Origin: Phyllobacteriaceae bacterium
GTDB lineage: Bacteria > Pseudomonadota > Alphaproteobacteria > Rhizobiales > Rhizobiaceae
DNA: 64,000 nt
NCBI GenBank assembly: GCA_002708825.1
Contig: PAPF01000018.1
Span: 163,089-227,088, forward strand
Direction of reading: 5' to 3'
The notes under the pieces are model-generated. The model had not been told where the DNA came from, made no database searches, and saw only the letters and a list, made by a program, of their open reading frames with translations. Positions 9,266 to 27,236 of the stretch are shown piece after piece (positions within the stretch are counted from its first letter, which is position 1; the number at the start of each line of letters is the position of its first letter). A program made the position numbers and the translations under genes.

Positions 9266-9358
9266 GATTCCTACCCAAGCCATGCTGTTCGAAGCAGAGA
9301 AAGGCTTGTCGGGCAGAGCGCGTATTGAGCAACATATCCTGCGACCGAAGATCGATGA

Positions 9359-17538
<8,180 letters not shown>

Positions 17539-17554
17539 CGGGGAGCACAGCGCC

Positions 17555-18265
17555 ATGAACCAGACCAGCTACCTGCGCCGCACCGGAGAGATCGAGACCT
17601 ATTTCGATCGCACCGCCCATGAGGCGTGGCGGCGTCTGACCAGCGACCAGCCGGTCAGCGGCATCCGCGCCACGGTGCGCAGGGGACGCACGGAAATGCG
17701 GCGCACGCTCTCCTCCTTCCTGCCCTGCGATCTGTCCGGCTGGCGGATCCTCGACGCCGGCTGCGGTTCCGGGGTGCTGGCGTTCGAACTGGCCGAGCGC
17801 GGCGCCGACGTGCTGGGCATCGATCTTTCCGCGCGGATGATCGGCCATGCACGCGAGAAGGCCGAGGCGCTGGGTGCGCTTGCCGGCGGCGGTTCGGTCA
17901 CGTTCGCAAGCGGCGACATGCTGGCGCCGCAGCACGGCCGCTTCGATGCCGTCGTCTCGATGGATGCGCTGATCCACTATCCGGCGGCCGATGCCGTGGC
18001 GGCAATCGAAAGGCTGGCGGCACGCACAAGCCGCAGCCTCCTTTTCACGCTCGCCCCGCAATCGGCGCTCCTCAAGACCATGCTGTGGGCCGGCAAGGCG
18101 TTTCCGCGCGCCGACCGCTCGCCGGCGATCTATCCGGTCAATCCGGCGCGCCTCGTCGGCGAGGCGCTGCGGCATCCAGCGATGGCAGGCTGGCACGCCG
18201 GCCGCAGCCACCGTGTGGCCTGCGGTTTCTACACCTCCCAGGCGATGGAGGTGACGCGCGAATGA
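17555..18265 (+). CDS. bchM: Mg-protoporphyrin IX O-methyltransferase
   Basis: SAM-dependent enzyme that methylates the C13 propionate of Mg-protoporphyrin IX, the step before ring E formation by AcsF. The 236-residue class I methyltransferase has motif I ILDAGCGSGVLAFELAERG and a downstream VVSMDALIHYP. It is 16 bases after bchL; GGGGAGCAC precedes the ATG. The stop overlaps the lhaA start. Confidence 0.93.
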   Translation: MNQTSYLRRTGEIETYFDRTAHEAWRRLTSDQPVSGIRATVRRGRTEMRRTLSSFLPCDLSGWRILDAGCGSGVLAFELAERGADVLGIDLSARMIGHAREKAEALGALAGGGSVTFASGDMLAPQHGRFDAVVSMDALIHYPAADAVAAIERLAARTSRSLLFTLAPQSALLKTMLWAGKAFPRADRSPAIYPVNPARLVGEALRHPAMAGWHAGRSHRVACGFYTSQAMEVTRE

Positions 18266-19701
18266 GGCTCGCCACGGCAAATCGCAGGATGATCACGCTC
18301 TGGCAGCGGCTTGGCGCACGCTACATGCCGTTTGCCGATGCCGCGACCTACGAGATGCCGCTCGGGCGGCTGCTGCGGCTGTCGCTGTTCCAGGTGTCCT
18401 GCGGTTTCGTGCTGGTGCTCCTGACCGGCACGCTGAACCGCGTGCTGATCGTCGAGTTCGGCGTCTCGGTGTCGCTGGTTTCGGCGGTCGTGGCGATTCC
18501 CGTCCTGGCCGCGCCGCTGCGATTGTTCTTCGGCTACCGCTCCGATACCTACAAGTCGGTGCTGGGCTGGCGGCGCGCGCCCTATCTCTGGCTCGGCAGC
18601 CTGCTGCAGTTCGGCGGATTGGCCATCATGCCGTTCGCGCTGCTCTTGCTCGGCGAACAGACGCTCGGCCCGCAATGGGCAGGCCCGGCCGGCGTGACGC
18701 TCGCCTTCATGCTGACCGGCTTCGGCATGCACATGGCGCAGACGGCGGGCCTCGCGCTCGCCAACGATCTGGTCGTCGAGGAAAAGCGGCCGCGCGCCGT
18801 CGCGCTGCTTTATGTCATGTTGCTTGCCGGGATGATCGCCGCCTCGCTGTTCTACGGCGCGATGCTGGTGGATTTCACGTCAAAGCAACTGATCCAGGTG
18901 ATCCAGGGCACGGCGGTCTTCACCATCGTCCTCAATCTGGTTGCCCTGTGGAAGCAGGAGGCGCGCAACCCGGCCGGCACGGCCGCCGACAGGCCAATGC
19001 CGGGGTTCTTCGAGGCGCTTGCGCAGTATCGCAGCGATTCCGGCACGATGCGCCTTCTGCTCGCCGTGGCGCTCGGTTCGGCCGCCTTCTCCATGCAGGA
19101 CATCCTGCTCGAACCCTATGGTGGCGAGATTCTCGGCATGGCCGTCGGCCAGACGACCCTGCTGACCGGGCTTTGGGCGGCCGGAACGCTGGCGGGTTTC
19201 ACCTGGGCGGCGCACAGCCTCAACCGCGGCCAGCAGATGCATCGCGTCGCGGCGCGGGGTTTGCTGATCGGCATCGTGGCCTTCAGCGCCATCGTCTTTG
19301 CCGCGCCGCTCGATTCGGCCGCGCTGTTTGCCGCGGGCGCGTCACTGGTCGGCCTTGGCGGCGGGTTGTTCGCCGTCGGCACCATGCTTGCGGCAATGGC
19401 CGTATCGAGAAAGTCGGACAGCGGCATCGTCGTCGGCGCCTGGGGCGCGGCGCAGGCAACGGCGATCGGCGCCAGCCTGCTCGCCGGCGGACTGATCAAG
19501 GATGCGGTCAACATGCTGGGCGCGACCGGCGCATTGGGTGAGGCGATGATGACGCCGGTGGCGGGTTATCTCGTCGTCTATCACCTTGAAATCGGCCTGA
19601 TGTTCGTCTGCCTGGCGGTCCTCGGCCCGCTGGTTGGACGCCGCGCAGAGCCGGAAGAGCAGGAAAGAACGGTTTTCGGATTGGCCGGGATGCCGGGCTG
19701 A
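18262..19701 (+). CDS. lhaA: LhaA, light-harvesting 1 assembly factor (PucC family)
   Basis: A 479-residue membrane protein of the BCD/PucC branch of the major facilitator superfamily with about twelve spans. The open frame runs back to 17626 but the ATG at 18262 overlaps the bchM stop and opens on the family-typical N-terminus (LGRLLRLSLFQVSCGFVLVLLTGTLNRVLIVE in its first part). In Rhodobacter LhaA is needed for LH1 assembly. It is followed 35 bases later by puhA, the usual order. Confidence 0.92.
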   Translation: MRLATANRRMITLWQRLGARYMPFADAATYEMPLGRLLRLSLFQVSCGFVLVLLTGTLNRVLIVEFGVSVSLVSAVVAIPVLAAPLRLFFGYRSDTYKSVLGWRRAPYLWLGSLLQFGGLAIMPFALLLLGEQTLGPQWAGPAGVTLAFMLTGFGMHMAQTAGLALANDLVVEEKRPRAVALLYVMLLAGMIAASLFYGAMLVDFTSKQLIQVIQGTAVFTIVLNLVALWKQEARNPAGTAADRPMPGFFEALAQYRSDSGTMRLLLAVALGSAAFSMQDILLEPYGGEILGMAVGQTTLLTGLWAAGTLAGFTWAAHSLNRGQQMHRVAARGLLIGIVAFSAIVFAAPLDSAALFAAGASLVGLGGGLFAVGTMLAAMAVSRKSDSGIVVGAWGAAQATAIGASLLAGGLIKDAVNMLGATGALGEAMMTPVAGYLVVYHLEIGLMFVCLAVLGPLVGRRAEPEEQERTVFGLAGMPG

Positions 19702-19736
19702 GGCCGGGCCGCAAGGCCAAACAATGGAGAGCAACC

Positions 19737-20522
19737 ATGACTGGTTCAGTGGTAGGAAACATCGACGTCGCCCAGGTGGTGCTATACGCATTCTGGGCAT
19801 TTTTCGCAGGCCTCGTCTGGTATCTGCGCCAGGAGGACCGGCGCGAGGGATACCCGCTCGAGGACGATGTTTCGGGGAGCTACAACAAGGCCCCGTTCCT
19901 TTTCATTCCCGGCAAGAAGACCTTCGTCCTGCCGCATGGCGGCGGCACGCGCCATGCGCCCGATGGCCAGCGCGACACGCGTCCGCTTGCCGCCAGCCGC
20001 CTGTTCAAGGCTTCCGGATCGCCGATAGAACCGCTCGGCAACCCGCTGCTCGCCGGCGTCGGCCCTGGGTCGTGGGCTGAGCGCGCCGACCGGCCGGACA
20101 TGACCGCCCATGGCGAGGCGCGCATAGCGCCGATGCGCCTGTCGGAGGGTTTCTCCATCACCGAGGGCGATATCGACCCGCGCGGGCTTGCAGTCATGGG
20201 CTGCGACCGCAAGCAGGCCGGCACGGTGAAGGATGTCTGGGTCGACCGGTCCGAACACCTGATCCGCTACTATGAAGTCGAGGTCGGAACCGGTGACGAG
20301 GCGCGCACGGTTCTCCTGCCCAACAACTTTGTGGTCTTCACCAGGGGGCGGGGCGGGGTGATGCATCTCGAAGTGCACGCCCTCACCGCCGGGCAGTTTG
20401 CCGATGTGCCGGCGACGGCGGCCGCCGAGACCGTCACCTTGCGCGAGGAAGACCAGATCGCCGCCTATTTCGGCGCCGGCCTGCTCTATGCCGTGCGCAG
20501 CCGCCAGGAGTCGGTGCTGTGA
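19737..20522 (+). CDS. puhA: photosynthetic reaction centre H subunit
   Basis: A 261-residue subunit with one N-terminal membrane helix (VVLYAFWAFFAGLVWYLRQE, about residues 14-33) and a large cytoplasmic PRC-barrel domain that caps L and M and helps proton transfer to QB. Typical stretches include GYPLEDD after the helix and MGCDRKQAGTVKDVWVDRSE. The ATG follows GGAGAGCAACC. Its stop overlaps puhB. Confidence 0.95.
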   Translation: MTGSVVGNIDVAQVVLYAFWAFFAGLVWYLRQEDRREGYPLEDDVSGSYNKAPFLFIPGKKTFVLPHGGGTRHAPDGQRDTRPLAASRLFKASGSPIEPLGNPLLAGVGPGSWAERADRPDMTAHGEARIAPMRLSEGFSITEGDIDPRGLAVMGCDRKQAGTVKDVWVDRSEHLIRYYEVEVGTGDEARTVLLPNNFVVFTRGRGGVMHLEVHALTAGQFADVPATAAAETVTLREEDQIAAYFGAGLLYAVRSRQESVL

Positions 20523-21199
20523 AGCAGTTCGTCACCCGGGAGCACGAAATCGAGCCGTCACCCGGCCTTCCGGGCACCTTGCCACGCGGCGAGACGGTGC
20601 TCTGGCAGGGGCGGCCGTCAGCACGGCTGGTCTCGCGCCACGTGCTGAAGACGCGTTGGATCGCCGGCTATTTCCTCGTTCTGGCGCTCTGGGGTGCCTG
20701 GGCGGGTCATGCGGACGGGCACGGCGCTGGCGGCATCCTGTTCTCGGTCGCGGTCCTCGTCGCGCTTGCGGCGCTTGCCATCGGCCTGCTCGAGGCCTTC
20801 GCCTGGGGCGTGGAAAAGACGACCCTCTACACCGTGACCAACGAGAGGATCGTGATGCGCTTCGGCGTCGCCCTGTCGATGACGTTGAACCTGCCCTACC
20901 GGCAGATCGACGCCGCCTCGCTGCGCAGCCTTGGTGGCGACGCCGGCTCGATCTCGATCGCGCTGGCGCCGGGCCACCGGGTTTCATGGCTGGTGCAATG
21001 GCCGCATGCGCGCTTGCGGCGGGTAGGGCAGGTGGAACCGGCGATGATCTGCCTCACCGATGCGCACCACGTGGCTTCAATCATGATGACGGCGATCGGG
21101 GAGCACAGGCTTGCCTCAGCCGCGCAACCACGCATCGCCGTGCGCGAGGCGGAAAATCGCGACGTGCCGGCGATCGCCATGCCGCAGGCGGCAGAGTAG
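20519..21199 (+). CDS. puhB: photosynthetic complex assembly protein PuhB
   Basis: A 226-residue protein with two or three membrane spans (WIAGYFLVLALWGAWAGH; GGILFSVAVLVALAALAIGLLEA) and a PH-like C-terminal domain (TTLYTVTNERIVMRFGVALSM). In Rhodobacter PuhB assists reaction-centre and LH1 assembly. The start uses GTGAAGCAG overlapping the puhA stop. Confidence 0.88.
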   Translation: MKQFVTREHEIEPSPGLPGTLPRGETVLWQGRPSARLVSRHVLKTRWIAGYFLVLALWGAWAGHADGHGAGGILFSVAVLVALAALAIGLLEAFAWGVEKTTLYTVTNERIVMRFGVALSMTLNLPYRQIDAASLRSLGGDAGSISIALAPGHRVSWLVQWPHARLRRVGQVEPAMICLTDAHHVASIMMTAIGEHRLASAAQPRIAVREAENRDVPAIAMPQAAE

Positions 21200-21208
21200 G
21201 AGACGCAG

Positions 21209-21703
21209 ATGGGTTCCGTTTCGCATCTCGGCTATTTCGGCGAACGGGCCGGCCGCAAGGCGAACCCGTTCCCGCGCCGCGTCCTTATCGGTGCAATGGC
21301 ACTGCTCGCCTTCTCCGCGGCGGCCATCGTTTTCGGCCAGGTCACCGGCATCGGGACCGTAAGGCAGAATCCCGGCGCGCCGGTTGCCATGCGCGACATC
21401 GTGCTGGCGCGCATGCCGGACGGCGGCGTGAGCGTCACTGACGCTGTCACGGGAGCCGGGATCGCGCGCTACGGCCAGAACGAGGGCGGCTTCGTCAACG
21501 GGTCGCTTCGCGGTTTCGAGCGCATGCGCGCCGTCGCCAAGACGCCGCTGGAGACGCCCTACCGCCTCATCAAGTGGCAGGCAGGCATGGTGAGCCTTTC
21601 GGACACGGCCACCGGAGAGCGGATCTATCTCGATCCTTTCGGCAAGGACAACGCAGCAGCGTTCGAAGCCCTGCTCGGACAATATGGGAGGAATGAGCCA
21701 TGA
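21209..21703 (+). CDS. puhC: photosynthetic complex assembly protein PuhC
   Basis: A 164-residue protein with one N-terminal membrane anchor (VLIGAMALLAFSAAAIVFGQV, about residues 27-47) and a periplasmic domain. Known to affect RC-LH1 organisation in Rhodobacter. It lies ten bases after puhB (GGAGACGCAG ribosome site) and overlaps the next ORF by four bases. Confidence 0.86.
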   Translation: MGSVSHLGYFGERAGRKANPFPRRVLIGAMALLAFSAAAIVFGQVTGIGTVRQNPGAPVAMRDIVLARMPDGGVSVTDAVTGAGIARYGQNEGGFVNGSLRGFERMRAVAKTPLETPYRLIKWQAGMVSLSDTATGERIYLDPFGKDNAAAFEALLGQYGRNEP

Positions 21704-22005
21704 AAGCGGTTTTCAAGGCGTTGCGGCGCCGGGAAACGGTCGATTGCACCGTCGAGATCAACAACACCTTCGATGCGCTCGGTGCCCATGTGCGTTTCGA
21801 CAACGGGGTGGTGGTTCATCCCGGCGACGAGGTGCTGGTGCACGGCGCGCCCGTCTCGATCCCCTATGGCAAGAGCGAGAGCTTTCGCCGCACCGCGACC
21901 ATCAACCGCGCCAATGCGCTGGAACGGGCCTGGACACGGGCGACCGGCGATTTCGACATGATGGAGCTTTGCGAATTCAGCTTTACGGAAAGGCCGCTGT
22001 CATGA
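21700..22005 (+). CDS. small soluble protein between puhC and acsF
   Basis: A 101-residue ORF starting MKAVFKALRRRETVDC, with overlapping stop and start codons to puhC on one side and acsF on the other, so it is certainly part of the operon. It has no signal peptide or membrane span; the middle reads like a small beta barrel (VDCTVEINNTFDALGAHVRF, PGDEVLVHGAP). ORFs at this place occur in other purple-bacterial clusters but I know no assigned function. A role with AcsF is inferred from position only. Confidence 0.75.
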   Translation: MKAVFKALRRRETVDCTVEINNTFDALGAHVRFDNGVVVHPGDEVLVHGAPVSIPYGKSESFRRTATINRANALERAWTRATGDFDMMELCEFSFTERPLS

Positions 22006-23111
22006 GCACGCACAATTCCCCCGCCGACCTGGAGTCAGGCGCCGCCTTGCTGGAACAGCGTCGCGCCGAAGTGAATGACACGACGCGCAGTGCCCTGGTC
22101 TCCACCATGCTGACGCCGCGATTCTACACCACCGATTTCGAGGAGATGGACCGTATCGACGTGGAGCCGGTGCGCGCCGAATGGGACGCGCTCATCGCGC
22201 AGATGCGCAGCGATCCCAATCGCGGCCATTTCAAGCGCAACGAGGAATGGGAAGACATCGACCTCGATGCGCTGCCGGCGGATCTGCGCGAGGAACTCAT
22301 TGATTTCCTCGTTTCTTCGCTGACCTCCGAATTTTCCGGCTGCGTGCTCTACAAGGAAATGAAACGACGCGGAAACAACAAGGAAATCTGCGAACTGTTC
22401 GGCTATATGAGCCGCGACGAATCCCGCCATGCCGGGTTCATCAACGATGCGCTCAAGGACTTCGGCATCGGCGTCAACATGGGCTTTCTCGCCAAGGCCA
22501 AGAAGTACACCTATTTCAAGCCGAAGTTCATCTATTACGCGACCTATCTGTCCGAAAAGATCGGCTATGCGCGCTACATCACCATCTTCCGGCATCTGGA
22601 GAAGCACCCGGAACACCGCTTCCACCCGATCTTCAAGTGGTTCAGGCAGTGGTGCAACGACGAGTTCTCCCATGGCGAGGCGTTCTCGCTGATCATCCGT
22701 TCCGACAACAGGCTGCTGGAGGGGCGCAATCGCTACTGGATCAAGTTCTTCCTGCTTGCGGTGTTCTCCACGATGTATGTGCGCGACCACATGCGGCCGG
22801 CCTTCCACAAGGCGCTCGGCATCGACATCGACGACTACGACATGCGCGTCTTCCGCCTCACCAGCGAAATCTCGCGCCAGTGTTTCCCGCTCGTGCTCGA
22901 CCTGGACAATCCGGCGATGCGCAACGGATTCAGGCGCATGGAGCGCATCAACCGGCATATGCAGGCCGCCGACGCGGCCGGCGGCCTTGCCGGCAAGGCC
23001 CGCAAGGCCTTCTGGGGTGCGGCGGCGGCCGCGAACTTCGTCCGCATGTATGCCATTCCGTCGATAGGCAATGCGATCCCGCAAACATCGCGCCTGCAAC
23101 CGGTGTGGTGA
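22002..23111 (+). CDS. acsF: aerobic Mg-protoporphyrin IX monomethyl ester oxidative cyclase
   Basis: Diiron monooxygenase that closes the isocyclic ring E with O2. The 369-residue protein carries the paired metal-ligand motifs SRDESRHAGF and DEFSHGEAFS, plus LTSEFSGCVLYKE. The frame runs back to 21684; the ATG at 22002 overlaps the previous ORF's stop. No radical-SAM cyclase BchE is present in this window, so this oxygen-requiring enzyme is the only ring E cyclase seen. Confidence 0.94.
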   Translation: MSTHNSPADLESGAALLEQRRAEVNDTTRSALVSTMLTPRFYTTDFEEMDRIDVEPVRAEWDALIAQMRSDPNRGHFKRNEEWEDIDLDALPADLREELIDFLVSSLTSEFSGCVLYKEMKRRGNNKEICELFGYMSRDESRHAGFINDALKDFGIGVNMGFLAKAKKYTYFKPKFIYYATYLSEKIGYARYITIFRHLEKHPEHRFHPIFKWFRQWCNDEFSHGEAFSLIIRSDNRLLEGRNRYWIKFFLLAVFSTMYVRDHMRPAFHKALGIDIDDYDMRVFRLTSEISRQCFPLVLDLDNPAMRNGFRRMERINRHMQAADAAGGLAGKARKAFWGAAAAANFVRMYAIPSIGNAIPQTSRLQPVW

Positions 23112-23118
23112 AACGGCC

Positions 23119-24000
23119 GTGGATGCGACCCACCCCCTTTCCGTCATGATGATCGCCGCCGTCGTGTGGTGGCTGTCGACCGGGCTCGTGCTGATTGCGG
23201 TACGGCGGGCAAGTCGCGGAGACCGGCAGGGGTGGGCCGTCATGGCGGGGATGACGCTGGCCGGTCTTGCCGGCGTGGCCCTGCTTGCCTTCGGACGCGA
23301 CCAGTTGACGCCGCTTGGTTCCTATGCGGGCTTCTTCGGTGCCTTGCTCGTATGGGCCTGGCACGAGGCTGCTTTCCTGACCGGTCTGCTGACGGGCCCG
23401 AGCAAGGACGAATGCCCGGAAGGGCTGACCGGTCTGGCGCGTTTCCGCGCCGCCTTCCTCGCCGTGCGCGACCATGAAATCGCGATCCTGGTGACAGCGG
23501 CGATCCTCTGGCTGGGGCTGATCGGCGGGCAGAACCATTTCGGCCTGGCGACCTTCCTCTTGCTGTGGGGCATGCGGATATCCGCCAAGTTCGTCATCTT
23601 TCTGGGCGCACCCAATGCGGTGAGCGAACTGATGCCCGCCCGCATCGCCCATCTGAAGAGCTACTTCAACACCGACGGTATCACCCCGCTGTTTCCGCTG
23701 GTGATCGCGGCTGCCGCCGGGTTGCTGATCGTGCTGTGCGTCGGCGCCAGCCAGGCGCAGGCGCCGCACTCCACCGTCGGGCATTTGCTGCTGGCCACCT
23801 TCATGGCCCTTGCCATCCTCGAACACTTCATACTCGTGCTTCCGGTTTCCGACGCCGCGCTGTGGCGCTGGGCGGCGCCAAAGGACACGATTGCAGCCGT
23901 CGCGGCGAGCGCCGAGGCGGAGACGACACGTGCAGTGAAGCCCGCGCCGGACAGGCGTATCGGCGCGGCGCTTCATGCAAACTCAAAGGGGAGGAACTGA
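23119..24000 (+). CDS. puhE: putative photosynthetic complex assembly protein PuhE
   Basis: A 293-residue polytopic membrane protein of the PuhE (orf292) family, with about seven spans and the conserved [18 protein letters not shown] and [13 protein letters not shown] stretches. No good ATG opens the frame: the GTG at 23119 (V-D-A-T-H-P-L-S), eight bases after the acsF stop and preceded by GTGGTGAAA, gives the usual length. The first in-frame ATG is at 23146. It ends two bases before hemA, whose ribosome site lies in its last codons. Confidence 0.87.
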   Translation: MDATHPLSVMMIAAVVWWLSTGLVLIAVRRASRGDRQGWAVMAGMTLAGLAGVALLAFGRDQLTPLGSYAGFFGALLVWAWHEAAFLTGLLTGPSKDECPEGLTGLARFRAAFLAVRDHEIAILVTAAILWLGLIGGQNHFGLATFLLLWGMRISAKFVIFLGAPNAVSELMPARIAHLKSYFNTDGITPLFPLVIAAAAGLLIVLCVGASQAQAPHSTVGHLLLATFMALAILEHFILVLPVSDAALWRWAAPKDTIAAVAASAEAETTRAVKPAPDRRIGAALHANSKGRN

Positions 24001-24002
24001 AA

Positions 24003-25220
24003 ATGGACGCATTCAAGCAGATGGAAGCTGCACTTGCCGGGCTGCACAAGGCAGGCAATTACCGCGTCTTTGCCGAACTCGAGCGCCAATGCTCCGCCTT
24101 CCCGCTCGCCACCATCCATCGTCCCGACGGAAGCACCGGGACGGTCACGGTCTGGTGCTCGAACGATTATCTCGGCATGGGCCAGAACCCGATTGTCACC
24201 GACCGGATGATCGAGGTGATGCGCCAGTGCGGCGCCGGCGCCGGCGGCACGCGCAACATTTCCGGCACCAACCACTATCATGTGCAGTTGGAGCGCGAGC
24301 TTTCCGACCTGCACGGCAAGGAGGCGGCGCTGATCTTCTCGTCCGGCTATGTCTCCAACTGGGCGGCGCTCGGTACGCTGGCGGGCAAGATTCCGGGCAT
24401 GATCGTCTATTCAGATGCGCTCAACCACGCTTCCATGATCGAGGGCATCCGCCATGCCCGATGCGAGAAGCGCGTGTTCCGCCACAATGATCCGCAGGAC
24501 CTGGAAAGGCTGCTGCAACAGGACGATCCGGCGGCGCCGAAGCTGGTCGCCTTCGAGAGCGTCTATTCGATGGACGGCGACATCGCGCCGATCGCCGAGA
24601 TCTGCGATGTGGCGGAACGATACAACGCGATGACCTATCTCGACGAGGTTCATGCTGTCGGGATGTATGGCCCGCGCGGCGGCGGCGTGGCCGAGCGCGA
24701 GGGGCTGATGGACCGCCTGACCGTCATCGAGGGCACGCTCGGCAAGGCCTATGGCGTCATGGGCGGATACATCACCGGCCCTGCGACGCTGATCGATTTC
24801 GTGCGATCGTTTGCTTCCGGCTTCATCTTCACCACCGCCCTGCCTCCGGCGCTGGCGGCCGGTGCGGCCGCATCGATCCGGCATCTCAAGCAAAGCGAGC
24901 TGGAGCGGCGCGGTCACCAGCGTGCGGTGGCCAAGGTGCGCGCCGCGCTCGACGCCAAGGGCATCCCTCACATGGCCAATCCCAGCCACATCGTCCCGGT
25001 GATGGTGGGCAATGCCGCCAAGTGCAAGCGGATATCGGATGCATTGCTGGACGATCACGGCATCTATGTGCAGCCGATCAACTATCCGACAGTGCCCGTG
25101 GGCACGGAGCGCTTGCGCATAACGCCGACGCCGTTGCACAGCGATGCAGACATCCGTCACCTGGCGGATGCGCTGTGTGCGATGTGGTCGCAATGCGCCT
25201 TGGCGCGGGCGGCGGCATGA
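24003..25220 (+). CDS. hemA: 5-aminolevulinate synthase
   Basis: PLP enzyme that condenses glycine and succinyl-CoA to 5-aminolevulinate, first committed step of tetrapyrrole synthesis in alphaproteobacteria. Its 405 residues include [24 protein letters not shown] and the PLP-lysine segment [25 protein letters not shown] lies before the ATG. Placement in the photosynthesis operon suggests supply matched to bacteriochlorophyll demand; another copy elsewhere is likely but not seen. Confidence 0.95.
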   Translation: MDAFKQMEAALAGLHKAGNYRVFAELERQCSAFPLATIHRPDGSTGTVTVWCSNDYLGMGQNPIVTDRMIEVMRQCGAGAGGTRNISGTNHYHVQLERELSDLHGKEAALIFSSGYVSNWAALGTLAGKIPGMIVYSDALNHASMIEGIRHARCEKRVFRHNDPQDLERLLQQDDPAAPKLVAFESVYSMDGDIAPIAEICDVAERYNAMTYLDEVHAVGMYGPRGGGVAEREGLMDRLTVIEGTLGKAYGVMGGYITGPATLIDFVRSFASGFIFTTALPPALAAGAAASIRHLKQSELERRGHQRAVAKVRAALDAKGIPHMANPSHIVPVMVGNAAKCKRISDALLDDHGIYVQPINYPTVPVGTERLRITPTPLHSDADIRHLADALCAMWSQCALARAAA

Positions 25221-25266
25221 AGCGCGCGGGGGATGCGGGCGACAGGATGAACGGGTGAGCAGCTGA

Positions 25267-25821
25267 ATGGTGCGTGTGCAAAACCGGCGGGAAACGAACC
25301 GCGACATCATCATTCCCGCGGTCGCGGACGACGGTGCGCTATTCCCCATCGCCAAGCTGAAGGCGCACAGGGACGGCCAGTTGCATCTCGCCGTCTCCGT
25401 TTTCGTGTTCGATGGTGACGACCTGCTGATCCAGCGGCGCGCCCGCCAGAAATACCATTGCGGCGGGTTGTGGGCCAACACGTGCTGCACCCATCCGTTC
25501 TGGAATGAGAGCGTCGAGGCTTGCGCGCCGCGGCGCCTGTACGAGGAGCTCGGCTTCTCGCTTCCCCTGACGCGCCACGACACGGTGGAATACTCGGCCG
25601 AGGTCGGCGGCGGGCTGACAGAGCACGAGCGCGTGACGCTGTTCAGCGCTAACGTCGACCGGCGCACGATCGAAATTCGCCCGGATCCGGCCGAGGTCGA
25701 CGAGACACGCTGGATTTCCCTGCACGATCTGCGGCGCGAGGCCGGGGACGATCCGTCCGCCTTCACGCCCTGGCTGCGCATCTATCTTCAGCGCTTCCCG
25801 GATCTGCGCTTCACCTCCTGA
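25267..25821 (+). CDS. idi: isopentenyl-diphosphate delta-isomerase, type I
   Basis: Nudix-fold enzyme interconverting IPP and DMAPP for GGPP synthesis. The 184-residue protein has the metal and catalytic features of type I enzymes: WANTCCTHP with the catalytic cysteine, an acidic Nudix-like helix CAPRRLYEELGF, and EHERVTLFSA. It ends the long plus-strand block 46 bases after hemA; GGGTGAGC precedes the ATG. Confidence 0.93.
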   Translation: MVRVQNRRETNRDIIIPAVADDGALFPIAKLKAHRDGQLHLAVSVFVFDGDDLLIQRRARQKYHCGGLWANTCCTHPFWNESVEACAPRRLYEELGFSLPLTRHDTVEYSAEVGGGLTEHERVTLFSANVDRRTIEIRPDPAEVDETRWISLHDLRREAGDDPSAFTPWLRIYLQRFPDLRFTS

Positions 25822-26077
25822 ATTTTCCCAGTCCGTTACCCTTTTCTCAGCCGTCGCGATGCTGCGCGCGTTGCGGTTGCCACGGCACGGTATCGGTATG
25901 CTGCCATGTTGTGCGTCCGGGGCGAAACCACGGCCCTGACAGGCCGATTGGTTATCCTGGGAAGGGATGCCCCGGCAGTGTCCTGCCCTGCTGGGCACCC
26001 GCAAACGAAATCGAGGGCGGGGAAGCCCCGCCCTCGAATTGTGGTTTGCGGTCTGCGCCCCTGGGCGCGGCCGGCAG
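25822..26077. other. convergent intergenic region between idi and pufC
   Basis: The two longest operons of the cluster converge here. Apart from the terminator hairpin at 26011-26037 I see no gene or operator. Confidence 0.6.
26011..26037. terminator. strong hairpin, probable bidirectional terminator
   Basis: A perfect 12-bp stem (TCGAGGGCGGGG paired with CCCCGCCCTCGA) closes a 3-base loop. It lies between the convergent idi and pufC ends, 41 bases beyond the pufC stop, and is flanked by short A/T stretches. It may also protect the 3' end of the puf mRNA. Confidence 0.75.
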
Positions 26078-27223
26078 TCAGTTGCCCTGAACCGCCGGGC
26101 TTGCGTTTGCCGCCAGCTTGCCGTTGCCCGGAAGGGCAGGCGTCGCGCCAAGCCGGAGCGTCTCGCCGGGTTCGTAGGAGTCATAGTCCGGCACGTCGGC
26201 CGGCCCCTTCCGTGCAAGCGAGTCCAGATAGTCCTTCAGCATGGACACGCCGTAGAGCGGCTTCTGCACGCCGTTGTGACAGGTGGCGCAGCCGACCTTG
26301 AGGACATCGCCTTCGGGCCCCTTGCGGTTATCCGGTAAGACCGGGGACAGGCCTTCCATGTAGGACATGTTCAGATCGCGCGTCATGCGTATGCCGTGCC
26401 AGGCGGTGACACGTTGCGGCGGGCTCTGGTCCCAGTCGTTGAACGCGCGCGAGTTGTGGCAGGTGGTGCAGTTGACGCCCAGCGATTCCGACATGTGCAT
26501 CATCAGCGCCCAGGTCTGCTCGGTTTCCTTGACGCCGGTCGGGTTGTTTCCGGACGGCAGGGCCGTCAGCGGCGTCACGCGGATCGGCGTGTCGTTGAGC
26601 AGGTAGGCCTCGAGTGCGTTTTGCGGCATCGAGGTGCGGCCGGCGTTCTCGGCCACGACATTCTGGCCGCCCCGGACCAGGGTAGCGGCGCTCGCGGGTT
26701 TCGGCGAAAGGTCGCGTGACCACACTTCGGCCGGGATGTTCTGGCCGCGATGACAGGTGTAGCAGGTGACGCCGGTGGCAGCCACGTGCGCCTGCCAATC
26801 GACATTGATGGCCTGCGTCATCTGGATCATCCGGCGCGAGACGACCTTCTGGTAAAGCTCGTCCGACGCCATGTTCTCCGGATTGTGGCAGTAGTTGCAG
26901 CCTTCCTCTGGCGAGACCCAGGCGGTGATCGAGGCCATGAACTGGTTGAACTGGTCATCCGAGAGATCGCCCAGAACCTGCACGTTCTCGTAGATGTCAC
27001 CGGCCCTGTCGCCTTCCGGATCAGCCTCCCACGGCGCTTCCGGCACCGTGCTGGCCGCCTTCAGCGCAGCCTGGTTCTCGATATCCTGCGACAGGTACAT
27101 GCCCGTGCCGCGATATCCTGTTTGGGTGGTCTCGACGGGCGGGGCATCCCAGCCCGCCCCGACGAAACTTGCTATGGCCAGCAGGGAACCGGCGCTGACG
27201 GCAAAAGGTAGCCAAAGTCGCAT
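26078..27223 (-). CDS. pufC: reaction-centre tetrahaem cytochrome c subunit
   Basis: Periplasmic cytochrome that re-reduces the special pair. It holds four CxxCH haem sites: CNYCH, CYTCH, CTTCH and CATCH. The methionine ligands lie in helices such as SRRMIQMTQAI and HMSESLGVN. The N-terminus has a hydrophobic segment (WLPFAVSAGSLLAIASFVGAGW). It lacks an obvious lipobox cysteine, so it may be anchored by an uncleaved helix. The frame opens at 27256 but the ATG at 27223 follows GGAGTGACGG. 381 residues; last gene of the puf operon. Confidence 0.94.
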   Translation of the reverse strand: MRLWLPFAVSAGSLLAIASFVGAGWDAPPVETTQTGYRGTGMYLSQDIENQAALKAASTVPEAPWEADPEGDRAGDIYENVQVLGDLSDDQFNQFMASITAWVSPEEGCNYCHNPENMASDELYQKVVSRRMIQMTQAINVDWQAHVAATGVTCYTCHRGQNIPAEVWSRDLSPKPASAATLVRGGQNVVAENAGRTSMPQNALEAYLLNDTPIRVTPLTALPSGNNPTGVKETEQTWALMMHMSESLGVNCTTCHNSRAFNDWDQSPPQRVTAWHGIRMTRDLNMSYMEGLSPVLPDNRKGPEGDVLKVGCATCHNGVQKPLYGVSMLKDYLDSLARKGPADVPDYDSYEPGETLRLGATPALPGNGKLAANASPAVQGN

Positions 27224-27236
27224 GTCCGTCACTCCT

